Shown: positions 29,967-42,928 of the stretch, piece by piece
How positions within the stretch are numbered: the first letter of the stretch is position 1
How the letters are laid out: the number at the start of each line of letters is the position of its first letter
Assembly (NCBI GenBank): GCA_026770575.1
Contig: MU657175.1
Span: forward strand, 478,853-542,852
Length of the DNA stretch: 64,000 bases
Reading direction: 5' to 3'
DNA from: Pelagophyceae sp. CCMP2097
Lineage: Eukaryota > Sar > Pelagophyceae
The notes under the pieces: model-generated
Databases searched by the model: none
Told to the model about the DNA's origin: nothing
The model's input: only the letters and a program-made list of their open reading frames with translations
Made by a program: the position numbers and the translations under genes

Positions 29967-32900
29967 ATGGACGGCTTCGACGGCATCGTGCCGCAGCCGC
30001 CTTCGGGCCCGCGGTCGAAGACTTCGGATGCGCCGTCCTTGAAGGACCGTTTGATTTACACGGGCCGCGAGCTCTTGAATCGTGCTCCGGAGCGCCGAAG
30101 GCCGGGCAGGCGCATCAAGCCCATCGGGTGCGGCCCTCCCCGTCCTGCAGAGGCGGGTGCAGAGCGGAGCGTCGAATTGCGTACTTTTCTGCCTCTAGGG
30201 ATTCGGCGTCTGTGCTGCGAGGCCATCCGCTCGCCCGGCGCGCGTTCGCGTCACAGGCCGAGGACGACGACTTTTCCCACGTCTCCGCGCTCTCGCACTT
30301 TACGCTGCAAGAGGCGAGTCTCTCAATGCGCCGAGCAGCCGGGCATCCGAGGGACCGACGACGATAGGCGCGGCCCGTGCCGCCGGCCGTCTCGGCGCCG
30401 TCGGTGGCGCTGCAGCGCGTGCTGCCTCGCATCAACGCCGTCAGGGCGGGGAGCGTGTCCAATGCGAGCGGGGTTCGCCGCGCAAAGTCTTCGGCTTCTT
30501 CCTTTGGAGAAACGTTTTCCCAAGCGACCCAGGCGACGGCGGCGACGCCGTACTTATACTTAAAGGCCAACTCGCAGAACCCGTACTCGCTCTCCTCTGT
30601 GGCGCACTCTGGGATCGGTAAGTTTGGGTGGGGAGCGGACTGTCGGTTGGGAAAGGGACCGCCCAAGGCGGGAAGCGTAACTCGGCACCTCTAGGCACGG
30701 GCGGCGACTTTTACCTCTGCTCCTCCTCGGGCCTGGTGCATTCGGAGATTGGCGGCGCGACGGAGTTTACTTCTCGGTCGGATTACGCCCGAGAATCCCA
30801 AGTTTATTTCAAACTCCGGCAGATCCGTTTTTTTGCCCAGTTTCGATGGTTCCGAGCCTTCCACGGCTGGAGGAAGGCGACCCTGTCTCGGAAACGCGCA
30901 CGAGTGACCAAAGTGCTGCAGGCTGAATTGTTCATGCTCCATTCCCGGCACCGCGATTGTTTACTGCAACTCCGATGGGAATGCACTTTGCTCTGGGACC
31001 AACGCTTATTCGACGTCGAGCCCGCCGCTCTTGAAGAGGATTTCGAAGACGCGCCCGAGTCGAGACTCGAGGGTCAGAATGCACCGTTGGAGGGCGCCGT
31101 GCCTCTATTTGACGCCCCGGACTCTACGGCAAGCGACTCCGCCAACGCCGCCGTGGAAAAGGTCGGCGCCTTCTCGGACAGGCAGTCGAGGCGCAGGGAG
31201 GCGGTGGGGTCCGCGATTTCGCAGAGGTCGACGGCCGCGCACGCTTTGGTGCTCAAGTGCTGCGAGGACTCGCTTCAATCCTTCTTAGAGGACTGCGGCT
31301 TCGGCTCGGGCTCCGTCGCGCGGTCGACGGCCGGCGAGTACACGCGCAGGGCGGCGATGCGGGCGCACTGCCAAAAATTGGTCAAGTTTGTAAAACTGGC
31401 AGATTTGCAGCTCTTCCAGGTCCACCTTGACGTCGCCCAAGCTTCGCTCGACGACCTCGTCCGATCCTGCCAACGAGCCGACGCTGCTCTCGATTCGGCG
31501 GTGAAAGAGAAGATGGCCCTCGAGGTGTCTACGAGGACGGCGGCGGCGGGCTACGCCGCGTCGCCTCGAGCGGCACAGGCCACCAGAGCGGCTTTAGCGG
31601 CCTTAGCGGGCGGCGCTTCGAGCGCAGGTGTCCAAGTCGCCGTCTTCGACGCCATCGTGCTTGAAAGAGTGCAGGGTGCGTTTCTTGGAAAAGGGGCTTC
31701 GACTGCCCTTGTTGCCTTGGCGCCGCCTTTACTTCGCGTCGGCGTCGTCGTCCACGGGGACCGCGCGGCACTGACGCCTTCCCGGACGGAGCTGGCGTCG
31801 AGGGTGCACTCTTTAGTGGACGACGCTCTCGCTGTCATGGCCACGCCCGCGCAACTTTTAAGGGACAGCGCGTTTGCGCCCTTCGTCGCCGCCCTCGGCG
31901 AAAACGCCGCCGCCTGCACGGGCCCGAACTTGGTCGAGGTGCTGACCGGTCATTTGCAGTTCCAGAAGAGGTTGGCGACGCTGGATGCTTGTCTGACCAA
32001 TGCCTGGGACGCCGCCGAAGCGTACGCGTCGGGCTTCGACCCCTTCCTCGCCGCGAGTCGCGACCACGAGGCGGCTCGGCGCAGGAGCGCGGTGGATTCG
32101 CCGTTGGCCTCGGTATGCGAGCTGGAGACGCTGCTGGCTCGGTATTCTACGGAAAGCCGCCTCTTCGGTTGCCTGCCTCGCAGTCAACGAGTGGGCATGT
32201 TGCAGATCGATTCGTCTCAAGTGACCACCGGCTTGGAACCGTCGCCCCTCGACTGCTTGGAGACGACGCGGGCGAGGGCGCCGGGGCTTTATAACGCAAA
32301 GGCGGCCAGCCTCTTGCTCGAATTCGCACGGCAGAACGAGGCCTTATCCCTCGAGCTATCGAGGGTGGACGACTACGTCGTCTTGCGGCAGACTCTCTCC
32401 AAAGCGGCCGTCGTGCTGCCGCAGCTGCAGCATTTGGCGGCTTCGCTGGAAAAGGTGCGCAACGTGATGATTGGCTACGGGGTGGACATGGAGGCGACGG
32501 TCGATTCGGCCATCCTCCTCAACAACTTGGATGCATCATCGCGCAAGTCCTTGCTCTCCGCCACTCTGGCCGTGGAAGAGCAGGCGGAAAAGTTCATGCA
32601 CGACCTAGACAGGGATGCGCTCGACGTCTTGGACCCTGTCCTCAAGCTGAAGGCGGAGCTCTCCGTCGAGTTCCTCGCTTGCCCCGGTTTCGACCCGGGC
32701 CAAGCCTTGGCGCATCTGGCTCGAGTGCAAGCCGAGATGCAGCAAGTGGTGGACTCGTGCGCCCGCGTCCGCAAGTCGCAATCCGTTCTCGGCAGGGAGT
32801 CCGAGGCGACGGTGGAAGCGGCCTTTGATTTGAAGTGCTGCGCGGTCAAGTTGGCCCATTTGAAAACGCTCTGGCGCGGCGCCGAGGGCTGGCGGGCGCA

Positions 32901-35900
32901 GACGGCGGCGTGGATGGACTGCGCTTGTTGTGACCTCGACCCGGCGCATCTACAGAGTGTCGTCGGCGACCACGCCGTCGCTCTCAAGGCGTCTTCCGAT
33001 GCCATGCCGGGCAACGAGGCCGCGGCCGCGTATTTCGCCATCAGCGAGGACTTTGCCCTCGTCGTCAAGCTGGTCGGGCAGCTCAAGTCTGATCACTTGG
33101 AGGCGAAACACTACGCCATCATCGAACAAGTCGTGGGCATCAAGCTGTGGGAGCCCTGCTCGGCGGATTCGGCCCTCGAAGAGTCGGAGCTCGACGCGTC
33201 GAATGCCGGTCAAGCCACCACCTCGGGCACGTTGTGGCGACTCTCCGTCAAGCTCGGGGATCTGATCCAGCGGCACGCCATCAAGTTTGCGGCGACGGTG
33301 GAAGCCATCGTGCTCCGGGCGGAAATTGAGGCGAAGCTTTCCGCGGACTTGGCCGACGTCGTCAACTTTTGGGAAGTGGCCGTCCTCCAATCCTCGCTCG
33401 ACGCCACCCCGGCCCCCGCAGCCGCGCGAGGCAGCGGATCCGCGCCCATCGCCGCGTTCCACGGCCTGTGCGACCTGCGGGAGGCGTGCGTTTGCCGAAT
33501 CGTTTGCCGAATCATGCCTCTTTTGATGCCGAAATCGGCCCTAGGTGCGAGGCGGACTGCATCAAGCTCCAGGCTCTGCTGGGGGCGTCGTTTGCGGCTT
33601 CGGACCTGCGTTTAACGATTTTGAAGTGGTTGAGGGACCTCGAAACTGCCTCGACGGCGCTCTTCGACATTTCCCGGTTCCAAGCCAAGCTTCGCAGCGT
33701 GCACGCGCTCGTCTCCTCTTCCTCGGCGAACCGAATCGCAGCCGCAGACGTCTCGCCCCTGTTCGGCGGTGGCAACTGGAAATCGAAATCCGAGCAGGCT
33801 CGCAACAAAAGCTTCGACGCGGGAAAAAAATCCGAGGCCGACTTCCACGCTGCCTTGGATTTCTGGAGGACGTTTACGAGCGCGGCCAACGCGCCTCGGA
33901 GCGCCATCGATCTCGACTCGAAGATGAAATCGAAAAAGAAGACGGCGCTCGACGTTGTATTTTCCGAAAAAGCGCGGCGCGACGTGAGGCAGGCGCACTG
34001 CCGCCTCGACACCGCCGTGGCGGCGATGCAGAGCGTCGTGCGAGGGCGCAAGGCTGCGTACCCTCGACTCTATCTCTGCAGCGACGCCGAAGTGCTCTCC
34101 GCGGCGGCGAGATGTACGCTCCCGTATGATCGCGCTTCGCCGGTCCGACCGATCTACGCGCGCATCTTCGGCGTGGACGCGGTCGACGTCGCGGACGGGC
34201 GGCATTCCAAGCAGAGTAAAGACGTGACGGTGCGGCACTTGAACGGGGATCTGCTCCGATTGCCCAACGTCGTCGACTTTTTCAAGAGCCGAAACACACA
34301 CGTCGACGAATTCTTACACGCGCTCGAGACGGCGCTGGGCAAGCGCATCTTGGACGGCCTGGCCGCGGCGCACGCGGCTGCGGTGGCGCTGGAAGCGCAC
34401 GAGGGTCCCGGGATCATCCCGACCTCGAAATCGAGGCCCTCCGACTTTGCCCGGTCCCAGGAGGATGCGCGCAACCCGGAGGGCGGCCTCGAGGGCTTTT
34501 CCGACTCTGAAAGTCCGTTGCCGGGCAACCGCGACGCTTTGGACGCGTTTTGGGTCCGCGTCCAGGGCCTCCCGACGCAATGCGTCGTCTTCGCCTGCTC
34601 GGCCGTCTGGGCGGCCGCGACGCACGCGGCGCTGGAGGACGATGCGACGGTCGAAAACGCACTGAGCACGCTCTTGCTTCGGAGGCTGGCCCAAGTCCAC
34701 GAACTGCACGTCTCCGTATCCAAGACGGCGTCGGCCGAGGTCCGGTTTGCGCGCATCTCGTTGCTGCAGCATCTGCAGCACGCGGTGGATTCGTTGGACC
34801 GTTTGATCTTTGCCAAGGCGCAGTCCCCGACGCACTCGATATGGGTCAACACGCTCAAATACCGAGTCGTGCACCGTCTTGCGGCGCCAAACTCGCCAAA
34901 GTCCAACCCGAAGATGAACGTGGCGAATACGGGGCCGCCCAATACAGTGCCGCCTCACTTGAAAATGGAATCGCACGAATTCGGGGAGATGGGCACCATC
35001 GGCGACGCCGAGGAGAAGCGCGGAGGCGGCGTCCGAGGGCGTGGCAAATGCGTCTCCTCCGAATCCGCTTCCGTGGCCCTCCAAACGCCGCCTTGGCTTC
35101 GTCTCGAGATGCTCAAACGTCTTGGGGACCACTTTGGATCAGAGGGGCCCCTTTGTCTCGAGAGTCACGAGAGGGGTGCCAGTTAATCAGTCTGCACCAT
35201 TTCAGAATTGACTTCAAGACGGCCATTTTCAGACTTGATACTTGGCCCTCTGGTTCACCCTTCTTCCGGACTTGAGGCGCCTCGATAGGTGCGACTTCGT
35301 TTTGCAAGTTGGCGAAGACGAACTGCCCTACGGCCTCGAGTACGTCGGTTCGCCCCGGCTCGTTGTGACGCCGGCGACGGACCGCTGCATCCTCGGGCTG
35401 GCCAAATGCCTGCGAAGCAAAAAGGCGGGTCTGTTAAGGTCGCCCACGTCGCACACGGCAGAAGCGCTCTCGCTTCTCCTGGCGGAGCCCTGGTTTGCCG
35501 TCGACTGCGGCCTCTATGACGAGGCTTCAACGTGCCTGTGCGCGCCCGCGGTCGGGCTGTTGCAATGCGCCGGGGCCCTGCTGAAAAGGGCGCCGTTGCC
35601 AGACGAATCGACGGTCAACGATGTGGCCTGGATTTGCTTCGACCGAATCGAAAATTTGTCCTCGATCCACCTCGCCTTGCTCGCCTCCGCGGCCCAGTCC
35701 TTCCTCCAGCGCTTCGCCGCAGTCGGCATCCCGCGGGCCCGATTCTGCGCGACGACGTGCCATTCGACCGACTTGGCGGTGCATACGCCGCGCGGCTACC
35801 GCCCCGTCGCGTGCGTCGAGCCCGAGCTGGCGACGGCGGCCGTGTTAGCGCTGCAGAGGACCGGGTGCTGTGCGAATCGTCGGGAATGCGTCGAGTTCGG

Positions 35901-38900
35901 CAGGAGGGCGGCCTGCTTGTGGGGCGCGCTTCGCGGCAATCTCTCCACGCTGCTGTCGTTTTTGAAGAGGCGAACTTCGTTGGACAATTTCGGAAAGGAC
36001 GTTGAGAAATTCGCCCGAGACTGCGGCCTCGGAGAGTCGCGCGCGCACGTCACCGCGCTCGTCCGCCAAATCCTCGGGCCGGCTTCAAACCACGCCGCGC
36101 TCGAGGCCGAGGCCGCCGCCCAAGACGCACATGCCGCGCAGGCAGAGATACCGGATGCCAAGCTCGATGCGGATGCCAAGCTCGTGGAAGCGGCGTTCCA
36201 GGCCTCTTGCGCGCACGCGTGGATGTTGCCTCTGCAGACGGGCCTCGTCCAGCGCGCCCGGGACTGCGTCGAGGCCCTCCAAGCCGCAAGAGACGCCAAT
36301 ATGCGGCTGTGCGGAAGCCGCGTCTCTGGAAACCGCAGGAGCATCGAAAGGCCTCCGAGCCGCAGACATCGCCTCCAGAGGCGGTCCCTGAAATCCTCGC
36401 CGACGATATTCTAGGTGCATCACCGGCCTTTTGTGCAAGACGACGCTGGCTTTCGCGGCCGCGGCGCTGTGCGTCCCGCCGCCCGCAGAGGCGCGCGCGC
36501 CCGCCGTGGCGGTTCAAGCGCCGGCGGTTGAAGCGCCGCGGCTGCTGGCCGTGCTGCACGTCGGCGCGTACGGCGTCGACGACCTTTGGGGCGCCCCGGA
36601 TGACTGCGCCGTGCAAGGCGCCGCGGGCGAGGTGCCGTCGTCGCCATCGTCGCCATCGCACGCTTGTGCGGGTTTCCTTTCGGGCGGCGACGCCTCGTGC
36701 CTCTGGCGCGACGGCATCGTCGGCAAAGCGCTGGAGAGAACTGCAGCAGCGGGCAAGGCTCCAAAGGGAGACGTCAATTTGCAAGATGTCGCCGAGGCCG
36801 CAAGAGCAGGCATCGCCTACGTGGCAACCTCGAGGTCTGATGGGGCCGCTTGGGGGTCCGAGGGCGATTCGGCGCATGTGGTGGATGCGCATCTGGTGGT
36901 GCTCGACGTCTCTGATTCGAGGGGTCTGGATATCGTGGCGCCTTTACTTTATCAGCATGATGGCTTCGCGCAGCTTCGTTGCAACGCGCGCCTCTTCGCG
37001 GGCAGGCGCGGCGTTTTGATCGAAACGGCGGAGCTGGACCACATTACGCCATCCGTACTAGCAAAGTTGGTCGTGTGCCACACTTGCGGCGGCGGGACGG
37101 GTGTTGGCGGCACGCTCCTCTTGGACGTCAAATTGGCGACTCTGAAAGTTTTCAAGCGGCAGTTTACAAAGACGCTCTTGGGCCGCGACGATACAGATGC
37201 GCTCTTCGACCGCCTCGAGGGGCTCTTGGACTCGTACTTCATCGTCGTCGACGCGCATGCCCAGCACGAGCGCCGCCGCAAAGGCAACTGGGCCGCGGCG
37301 TCCGCCCAAACAACAGAGTCCGACGCTTCGGCCCGGCTCCGCGCGGCAAAGGCTTTGGCGGGGCTGCTCGCTTCGGCGCTGAAAAGAGCGAAATCTCCAA
37401 ACTGTGCCGGCTCGTTGCCAGACGTCTGCGTCGACGCACTTTTCCTCCACTGTGCTTTCTGGGCCGTCGCGGGCGCGGACGGCGACGTTGCTGCGCTCAT
37501 GAGGTGCGACGCCGAGATGCGGCGCGTCTTTGAGGCATGTCCGGCGGAACCGTTGTATACGGTGGAGCCTCGCGTGGTGGCCACCGTCTTGGAACGGCGA
37601 AGGTCGTCCACCGGTTTGATTGTGGTCGAGGCGGTGGTCTCTACGGACGAGTTGGACGACGACGTCTCGACGGGTCAACTCTTCTCTCTCGACGAAGAAG
37701 ATGACGACTCTTTTGAACTCAAGATGGACTTCGCAGACGACGACGCCGTGCGCCGCGCCGCTGAATTGGCGACCAAGGCTCAAGAAGCAGAGGACCGCGC
37801 TCTCCGGAGACGCACCTCGGGCAGCGCGGGGAGCGGGAGGGACCCTCAAGGCGACGGCGTGGCGTACGTCCTCACCTGGATGCCGGCAGGGTCGACTCAA
37901 GCTTCTCCCGGGTCGATGCCGCCCAATCACGGGCCCGGCATCGTAGTCGACACGCTCCAAATGCGCTTCAATGCGGCGTTGATCGCGGACGCCCTGGGCG
38001 GTTCGTTGCACGTGGCCCTCTTCGGGGAACGCAACGCCGGCAAGTCGGCGGTCATTGCCCGGGCGGTACAAAGTCTCAAAGGCTCTGGCGCCCTGGCGCT
38101 GTCGACGCGGCTGACGCGCCTCTCCGACGCAAAGTGGCTCGCCGCGTGCGTGTCTCGGTTCACGGCCGGTTTCGCCAAACGTTGGCCGAAGTCTGGCCGT
38201 TCGAGCTCGGTCAGCCGCGGCAGCCGGAGTGATTCCGAGGACCAACCGGCCGAGGAGACTCTCTTCTTGTTCGTGGACGACCTCTCCGTCGACGGTCCCG
38301 GGACGGACGTGAATCCGGCGTCGACGGCCGCTCTCGTCGCCGCTGAATTGGCGCGCAGGCGGGACGACCGCGGCGGGAACGTCGGAGAACTGCTCCGGAG
38401 GTACGCCGAGTCCGCCAGTGCGGGCGGATCTCTCTCTTACGCCGGCACGAGTACGCGATTCGCCCCTCGCTTCGTCGTCTCGCAGCGATCGTCGTTGGAC
38501 GTGGGCGCAAACGCGTGCTCGAAGCGGCTCGGGCGGCACTTTTGGCACTTTGAGATGCGTCTCGACTCTGGGCATTTCGCCGATTCGTTGGCACAAATGC
38601 CCTTTATAGAGTCGCAGCCCGCGTTTCTGCAGGCGACGATTGCGGTCGTCTCCCGAGCCGCGGCGGTGCGCCCAAAGGCGAAACCGTCGGTCAAGCTCCT
38701 CTTGGACTTTGCGCAGGCGTGTTCCGCCGCTTTTCACGTCATCTCCCAAAGTGCATCAAAAGAGGCCCTCGAGTTTGACCTGGCCAAAGCCTGGGCGAAC
38801 CTGGCCGCGTCGGCCTTCCCGCAAGTCCCGCGGCGGGCCGTCTTACAAGTGTGCGGCGCGCACTTTGGAATTGCCGACATGGAGGAAAGGGACGTCTTCA

Positions 38901-41900
38901 CGCCCGCGAATGCGCGCCTCCCGACCGCCTTCAAAAAGGGCTCGGTGCTCTACGTCGGCCACTCTGGCGATGCGCGCCGGGCGGAAGTGCTAGACGCAGC
39001 TCTTGCCAGCGGTCTCGAAATCTTTACGCCTCGCTTGATCCACGCCTCCAACCAAGTCGGCGGGCCGGTGAACGTTTTAGGCGAAAGCCGCGCCGTCGGG
39101 CCGTGGCTGCGCGGCGTCTATTCGGCGGCGCGGCGAGCGACGCTGTCGTCTCAAAAGTCGGTGCTCATCATCACCGACGACTCTTTAGCCTCGTTGGCCG
39201 CCACCTCGGCCGCGATGCCGCAAGACGCTCCGGACCGCGAGGCGCTGGACTGCGCCGACGACTTTGATAAAGCGATGGAATGTGTTCAAAATTTACTGGT
39301 CAACGCACCTTTCTGCGACTTGTTCGACTCCAAGCACGGCGCCTCCCCCGAAGACGTATCCGAGGCGCGGCGCATCGCGCGATCCCTCGTCGGCGAACTG
39401 GCAAAAGAAGACGAGGCGGCGGATCGGCAGGCCTCTCGGGCGTCGCGAGACGTTTTGGTCGGCGGGGCGAGTTCGTTGGAACCCGCCTACGCCCATCTTT
39501 TGGCGGGCGCGCTCAAGGTCAAAGTGGCGCTCCTGCTCTCGCCCGCCAACGCCCTGCGCTTGGAAGCGGCCTTCCCGGCGCTCGCGCACGAGGTGCTCTG
39601 GCGGTTGGACGCCAACGCGTTTTCCTTGGCCGCCGTGAAAGCGACAGACTACCCCGCAGTCGTGCTCCGCAATTTGCCCCGAGCCGAATATCAAGACGGT
39701 GCGGTACGCGACGCCGTCGGCCGCGCAATGGCCGCGGCGGGCGACGTCGACGACGAGGCGGTCGAGGACGCGCTGAGGAGCGTATCCTCGACGCTAGTCC
39801 ATGAAATCGGCCGCCGAAGTCTGGCGCTGCAACGGGACCGGGAGGAGACGAATTCGGCCCTGCAGACGTCGGTGGCGCTCAAGTCCGTACTCCGGCAACT
39901 CATCCAGGCGGAGGCCGCTCCCGCCGCGGAGAAAGCTGCAAAGGCCGAGGCTTGTGCACTGGACGCCTGGCTCTCGGACGAGGTCGCGCCGAAACCGGAG
40001 CCCTCTGCCTTTGACGCCTTTGCCAGCGCGCTCGCGAAATCGCAGATGCAGAGCCCTCCCGCCGGCGTCGAAGTGATGCGCCAGTCTCTCGCGGCGCTGG
40101 AGGACGACGCCGCCATCTCCGCGCTCCGCACTACGCTTTCATCTCTGGAAGCCTGTGATGCCGAGTGGGCATCGCAGCTCGACTACGTTGCAACGCGCGA
40201 ATCATCGCTCTTCGGCGACTGCCTAGTCTTCGCCGTGGACGCACTCATAGCGGCGGCCATGCCCACGGCGGACCACCGAAGAGCCGTCGACGCCGCCTGC
40301 GCAAAGGCACTCGCCGACGGGGGAATCGCGACGGCGGCCGCGGCGAGCCTCTACGCGGCAGCGGGCGCGCGCGCCGCCGCGGGTGTCGCTGCTGTGGCCG
40401 TCGCTGCCACCGCTCCCGCCGCCGCGGGCGACGCCGGTGCACAAAGCGCTGCCGCGGGCGACGCCGCACGTGTTGCGCAAGGCGCTGCGTCGCAAGGTGC
40501 TGTACCAAGTGGTGAAGCGAGGAAGCTGCACCTCGCGTCGCAGACTTCGTCGTTTGCCTTGGGCGACGGCGTAGAGGTCTACGTTGGCCCGGTGCGAGGC
40601 GCGTTGCTCAACGCCGCGGGCCGGCGGCAGCTCCGTGCTTCGGCGCATTTGGAGTCCATGGCGTGGCTCGTCGACGCTTTTTCGACAGGGCTCGTCGTCT
40701 TGGGCAAGCGCGTGCTCATCATCGACCCGTCAGGCGTGGCTGCGGCGTGGCTGCATCAATTGTACCCGCAGCTCGTTGAAAACGTTCCAGAGTTTGCGGA
40801 CCACTTTTTCGCCATGACGGCGACGAGGCGGTCCAATGTCGAAAACGCACATCTTGGCGAAGCAACACCCCAGCTCCTGCTCCACCTCGACGCTGTGTCG
40901 CAGTGCCTGGATGACGTCGACTTCTTACACGACGTGGCTCGAGATACCTTCCTCATCGTGAAAGACCGCACCTCGGTATCTTCCACGGCGGCGCGGCATT
41001 TTACGCTCGTCAATTTCACCGACGACACTCTGCAAGGCTGGATTGCCTCGTCCGATTCTCGCGCGGAAAAGATACGCCTTGGCCGCCTGGACGAAGATGT
41101 CGACGCTTCAGCCTCGGTCCTGCAAGCGGTGGAAGGTGTCAAGGCGCTCTTTCAACTCGCGGCGCCGAATTCCGACGTGTTGCTGCAGCACGTGCGAGCG
41201 TTGGAACCCGCCTCGTTTGCTTTCGAGAAGGCCCGCGCGATGACCGCCCCCCGGCACGGGGCCTTGGAACAGGCGCACGCCGAACACCGCGCCCTATTCT
41301 TTTTGAGCGGCGGCCTTCACCTCCGGCCCCTCTCCGACGCGAGGGCGAAGGCATCGGAGTCTTCATCAGATGGCGAATTGGCGTCTTCAAGGCACGCTGC
41401 GGCAAGGCGCGTCCACGCCATGGGCTACGACGCTTCAGAGTTTGCCAAGCGCGCGGGCGGCGCCGTCGTCGCTGTCCAGGCGCCGTTGCCGGCGTTTGGC
41501 GACGTGCCGTTGCCGGCGTTTGGCGACGTGCCGTTGCCGGCGTTTGGCGACGTGGTTCGCAACTTCCTCACAAAAGTCCCAAATGCCCTCGACTCTCGCG
41601 GGGCGGCGGCTCTGCTCGTCCGAAGCGCCGCGGGGAACGTGCCGGGCGCGTGGCGCGTCGTCGACTGCCGGCTGCCGCTGCAGGACGTGCATTGGACGTT
41701 GGTTTCGTTGACGCACGAGGAAAAGGAAAATGAAAATGCCTTTGAAGATTCCGAGTCGGCGCTCAACGACTGCGTCGTCGTCACACACGTCGACTGCCTC
41801 GGCGGCGACGGCGCCGCGAAGCACCGCCTTTTGATGGACCTGACTCACGCCGCGCTGAGGCCAGAGGCTCTAAGGTGGGCCGAGGACGAGGACGAGGTGC

Positions 41901-42928
41901 AAGTCAAGCAACCTCTCTTCGTTTTTCAAGCTGAAAACTTGTCAAAGGTCCACCCCGACCTTTTACGGCGGTGCAGCGTCTACGCGTGTCGCACTTTGGC
42001 GTCTGACGACTTTGAGGCGGCGCTGGACGTCGGTTCGGCAAACGTCGACGCCCAGCTCTACGCCTCAGTCTACAGCGCTCTCAAACCGCCCGCGGAAGAC
42101 TTGCCTGTTGAGACCGCCCTCGCCGCTGCGCTCGAGGCCGCTTTGGAGGCCGCTTTGGAGCCGTCACGCGCCGCCGGGAAAACCGGAAAATCGCGGCCGC
42201 CCACCGCCAGAACACCTGTCGAGGGCCATTCGCGCGTGCCGTTGCGGAGGCCGTCGGTGAAGAGCGCCGGCGACCTCCCGGCCGAGGCGGAACTCCTCCT
42301 CAACGACCCTTTCGCGACGTTTGGCTTCGAGCCGCTTTCCAGACGAGGCTTCGCTTTACGCTTACAAGCGCGACAGAACAACGCCGCTTTAGCGCAAGGC
42401 CCGCCGCCGCAAAAGCTGCTGGACCAAATGGTCTACCTCTCCAATTTTTCAAAGGAGACGGTCCTCGTCGACCTCTCGATGCTCGGGGACGCCCGCGGAT
42501 TCCTCGCCGCGGCTTTATTGGACGCTTCGCACCACCTCGGCGTCCAGTGTCCCGGCGGCGTCGGCGAGGACTGCGGCGTCGGTGGGCTCGGGTTTTCGGC
42601 GGCGCCGTGGAGCGGCGCCGGCGGGGAGAAGCCGTGGGTCATCGTTTCGGGTTTGACGCTGCGCAATGCCAACTGGTCCGCCGAAAACGGCCTTTCTCTG
42701 GCGGCGGCGGGGTCGTCTTCCAAGGCGCCGGCGTTGGCGCTGTTCCCCGCGGCGCTGAAGTCGTTGCCCGGCGCGCTCTGGTCCGTGGCTCCTTCCGCGC
42801 CCCAGGGGGGGCAATCGTACCTCGCGCCACTTTTCGACCGCCAAATGGCGCTCGTCCTCGCCGTCCACCTGCCCTCGCAAGACGGCCAGGCCCAATGCCT
42901 CGCACATCACGTCTCGATCCACTGCTAA
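29967..42928 (+). CDS. Divergent dynein heavy chain-like protein (pseudo-motor)
   Basis: Aligns by eye with axonemal dynein heavy chains from tail to C-terminus. Tail: PYLYLKANSQNPYSL, then after an intron GGDFYLCSSSGLVHSEIGG and FFAQFRWFRAFHGWRKATLS. Linker: VVRGRKAAYPRLYLCSDAEV (family KRxxFPRFYFLSNDELL). AAA1: YGLEYVGSPRLVVTPATDRC is clear, but the P-loop is RSPTSHTAEA and Walker B is WICFDRIENL. AAA2: TGLLCKTT. AAA3: GERNAGKS (38024-38047) and FLFVDDLSV. AAA4: no P-loop; LSPANALRLEAAFPAL follows. AAA5: LFGDCLVFAVDALI, VLIIDPSGVAAAWL. C-terminus: VIVSGLTLRNANWSAENGL and SYLAPLFDRQMALVLAVHLP. The last exon (36419-42928) is open for over 2,160 codons, arguing against a pseudogene. The N-terminal exons before 30690 and the junctions near 33530 and 35200 are approximate. 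Only about 100 residues stand in place of stalk and microtubule-binding domain. Confidence 0.85.
41483..41554 (+). repeat. Coding tandem repeat, 24 bp x 3 (PLPAFGDV)
   Basis: Three exact 24-bp units within the AAA5-AAA6 part of the dynein-like gene encode PLPAFGDV three times. The identity at DNA level implies recent expansion; copy number may vary between strains. Confidence 0.95.

Noticed and set aside
37058..38749. 563-residue minus-strand frame
   Set aside because: Antisense to the dynein-like AAA2-AAA3 region, which carries family motifs on the plus strand.
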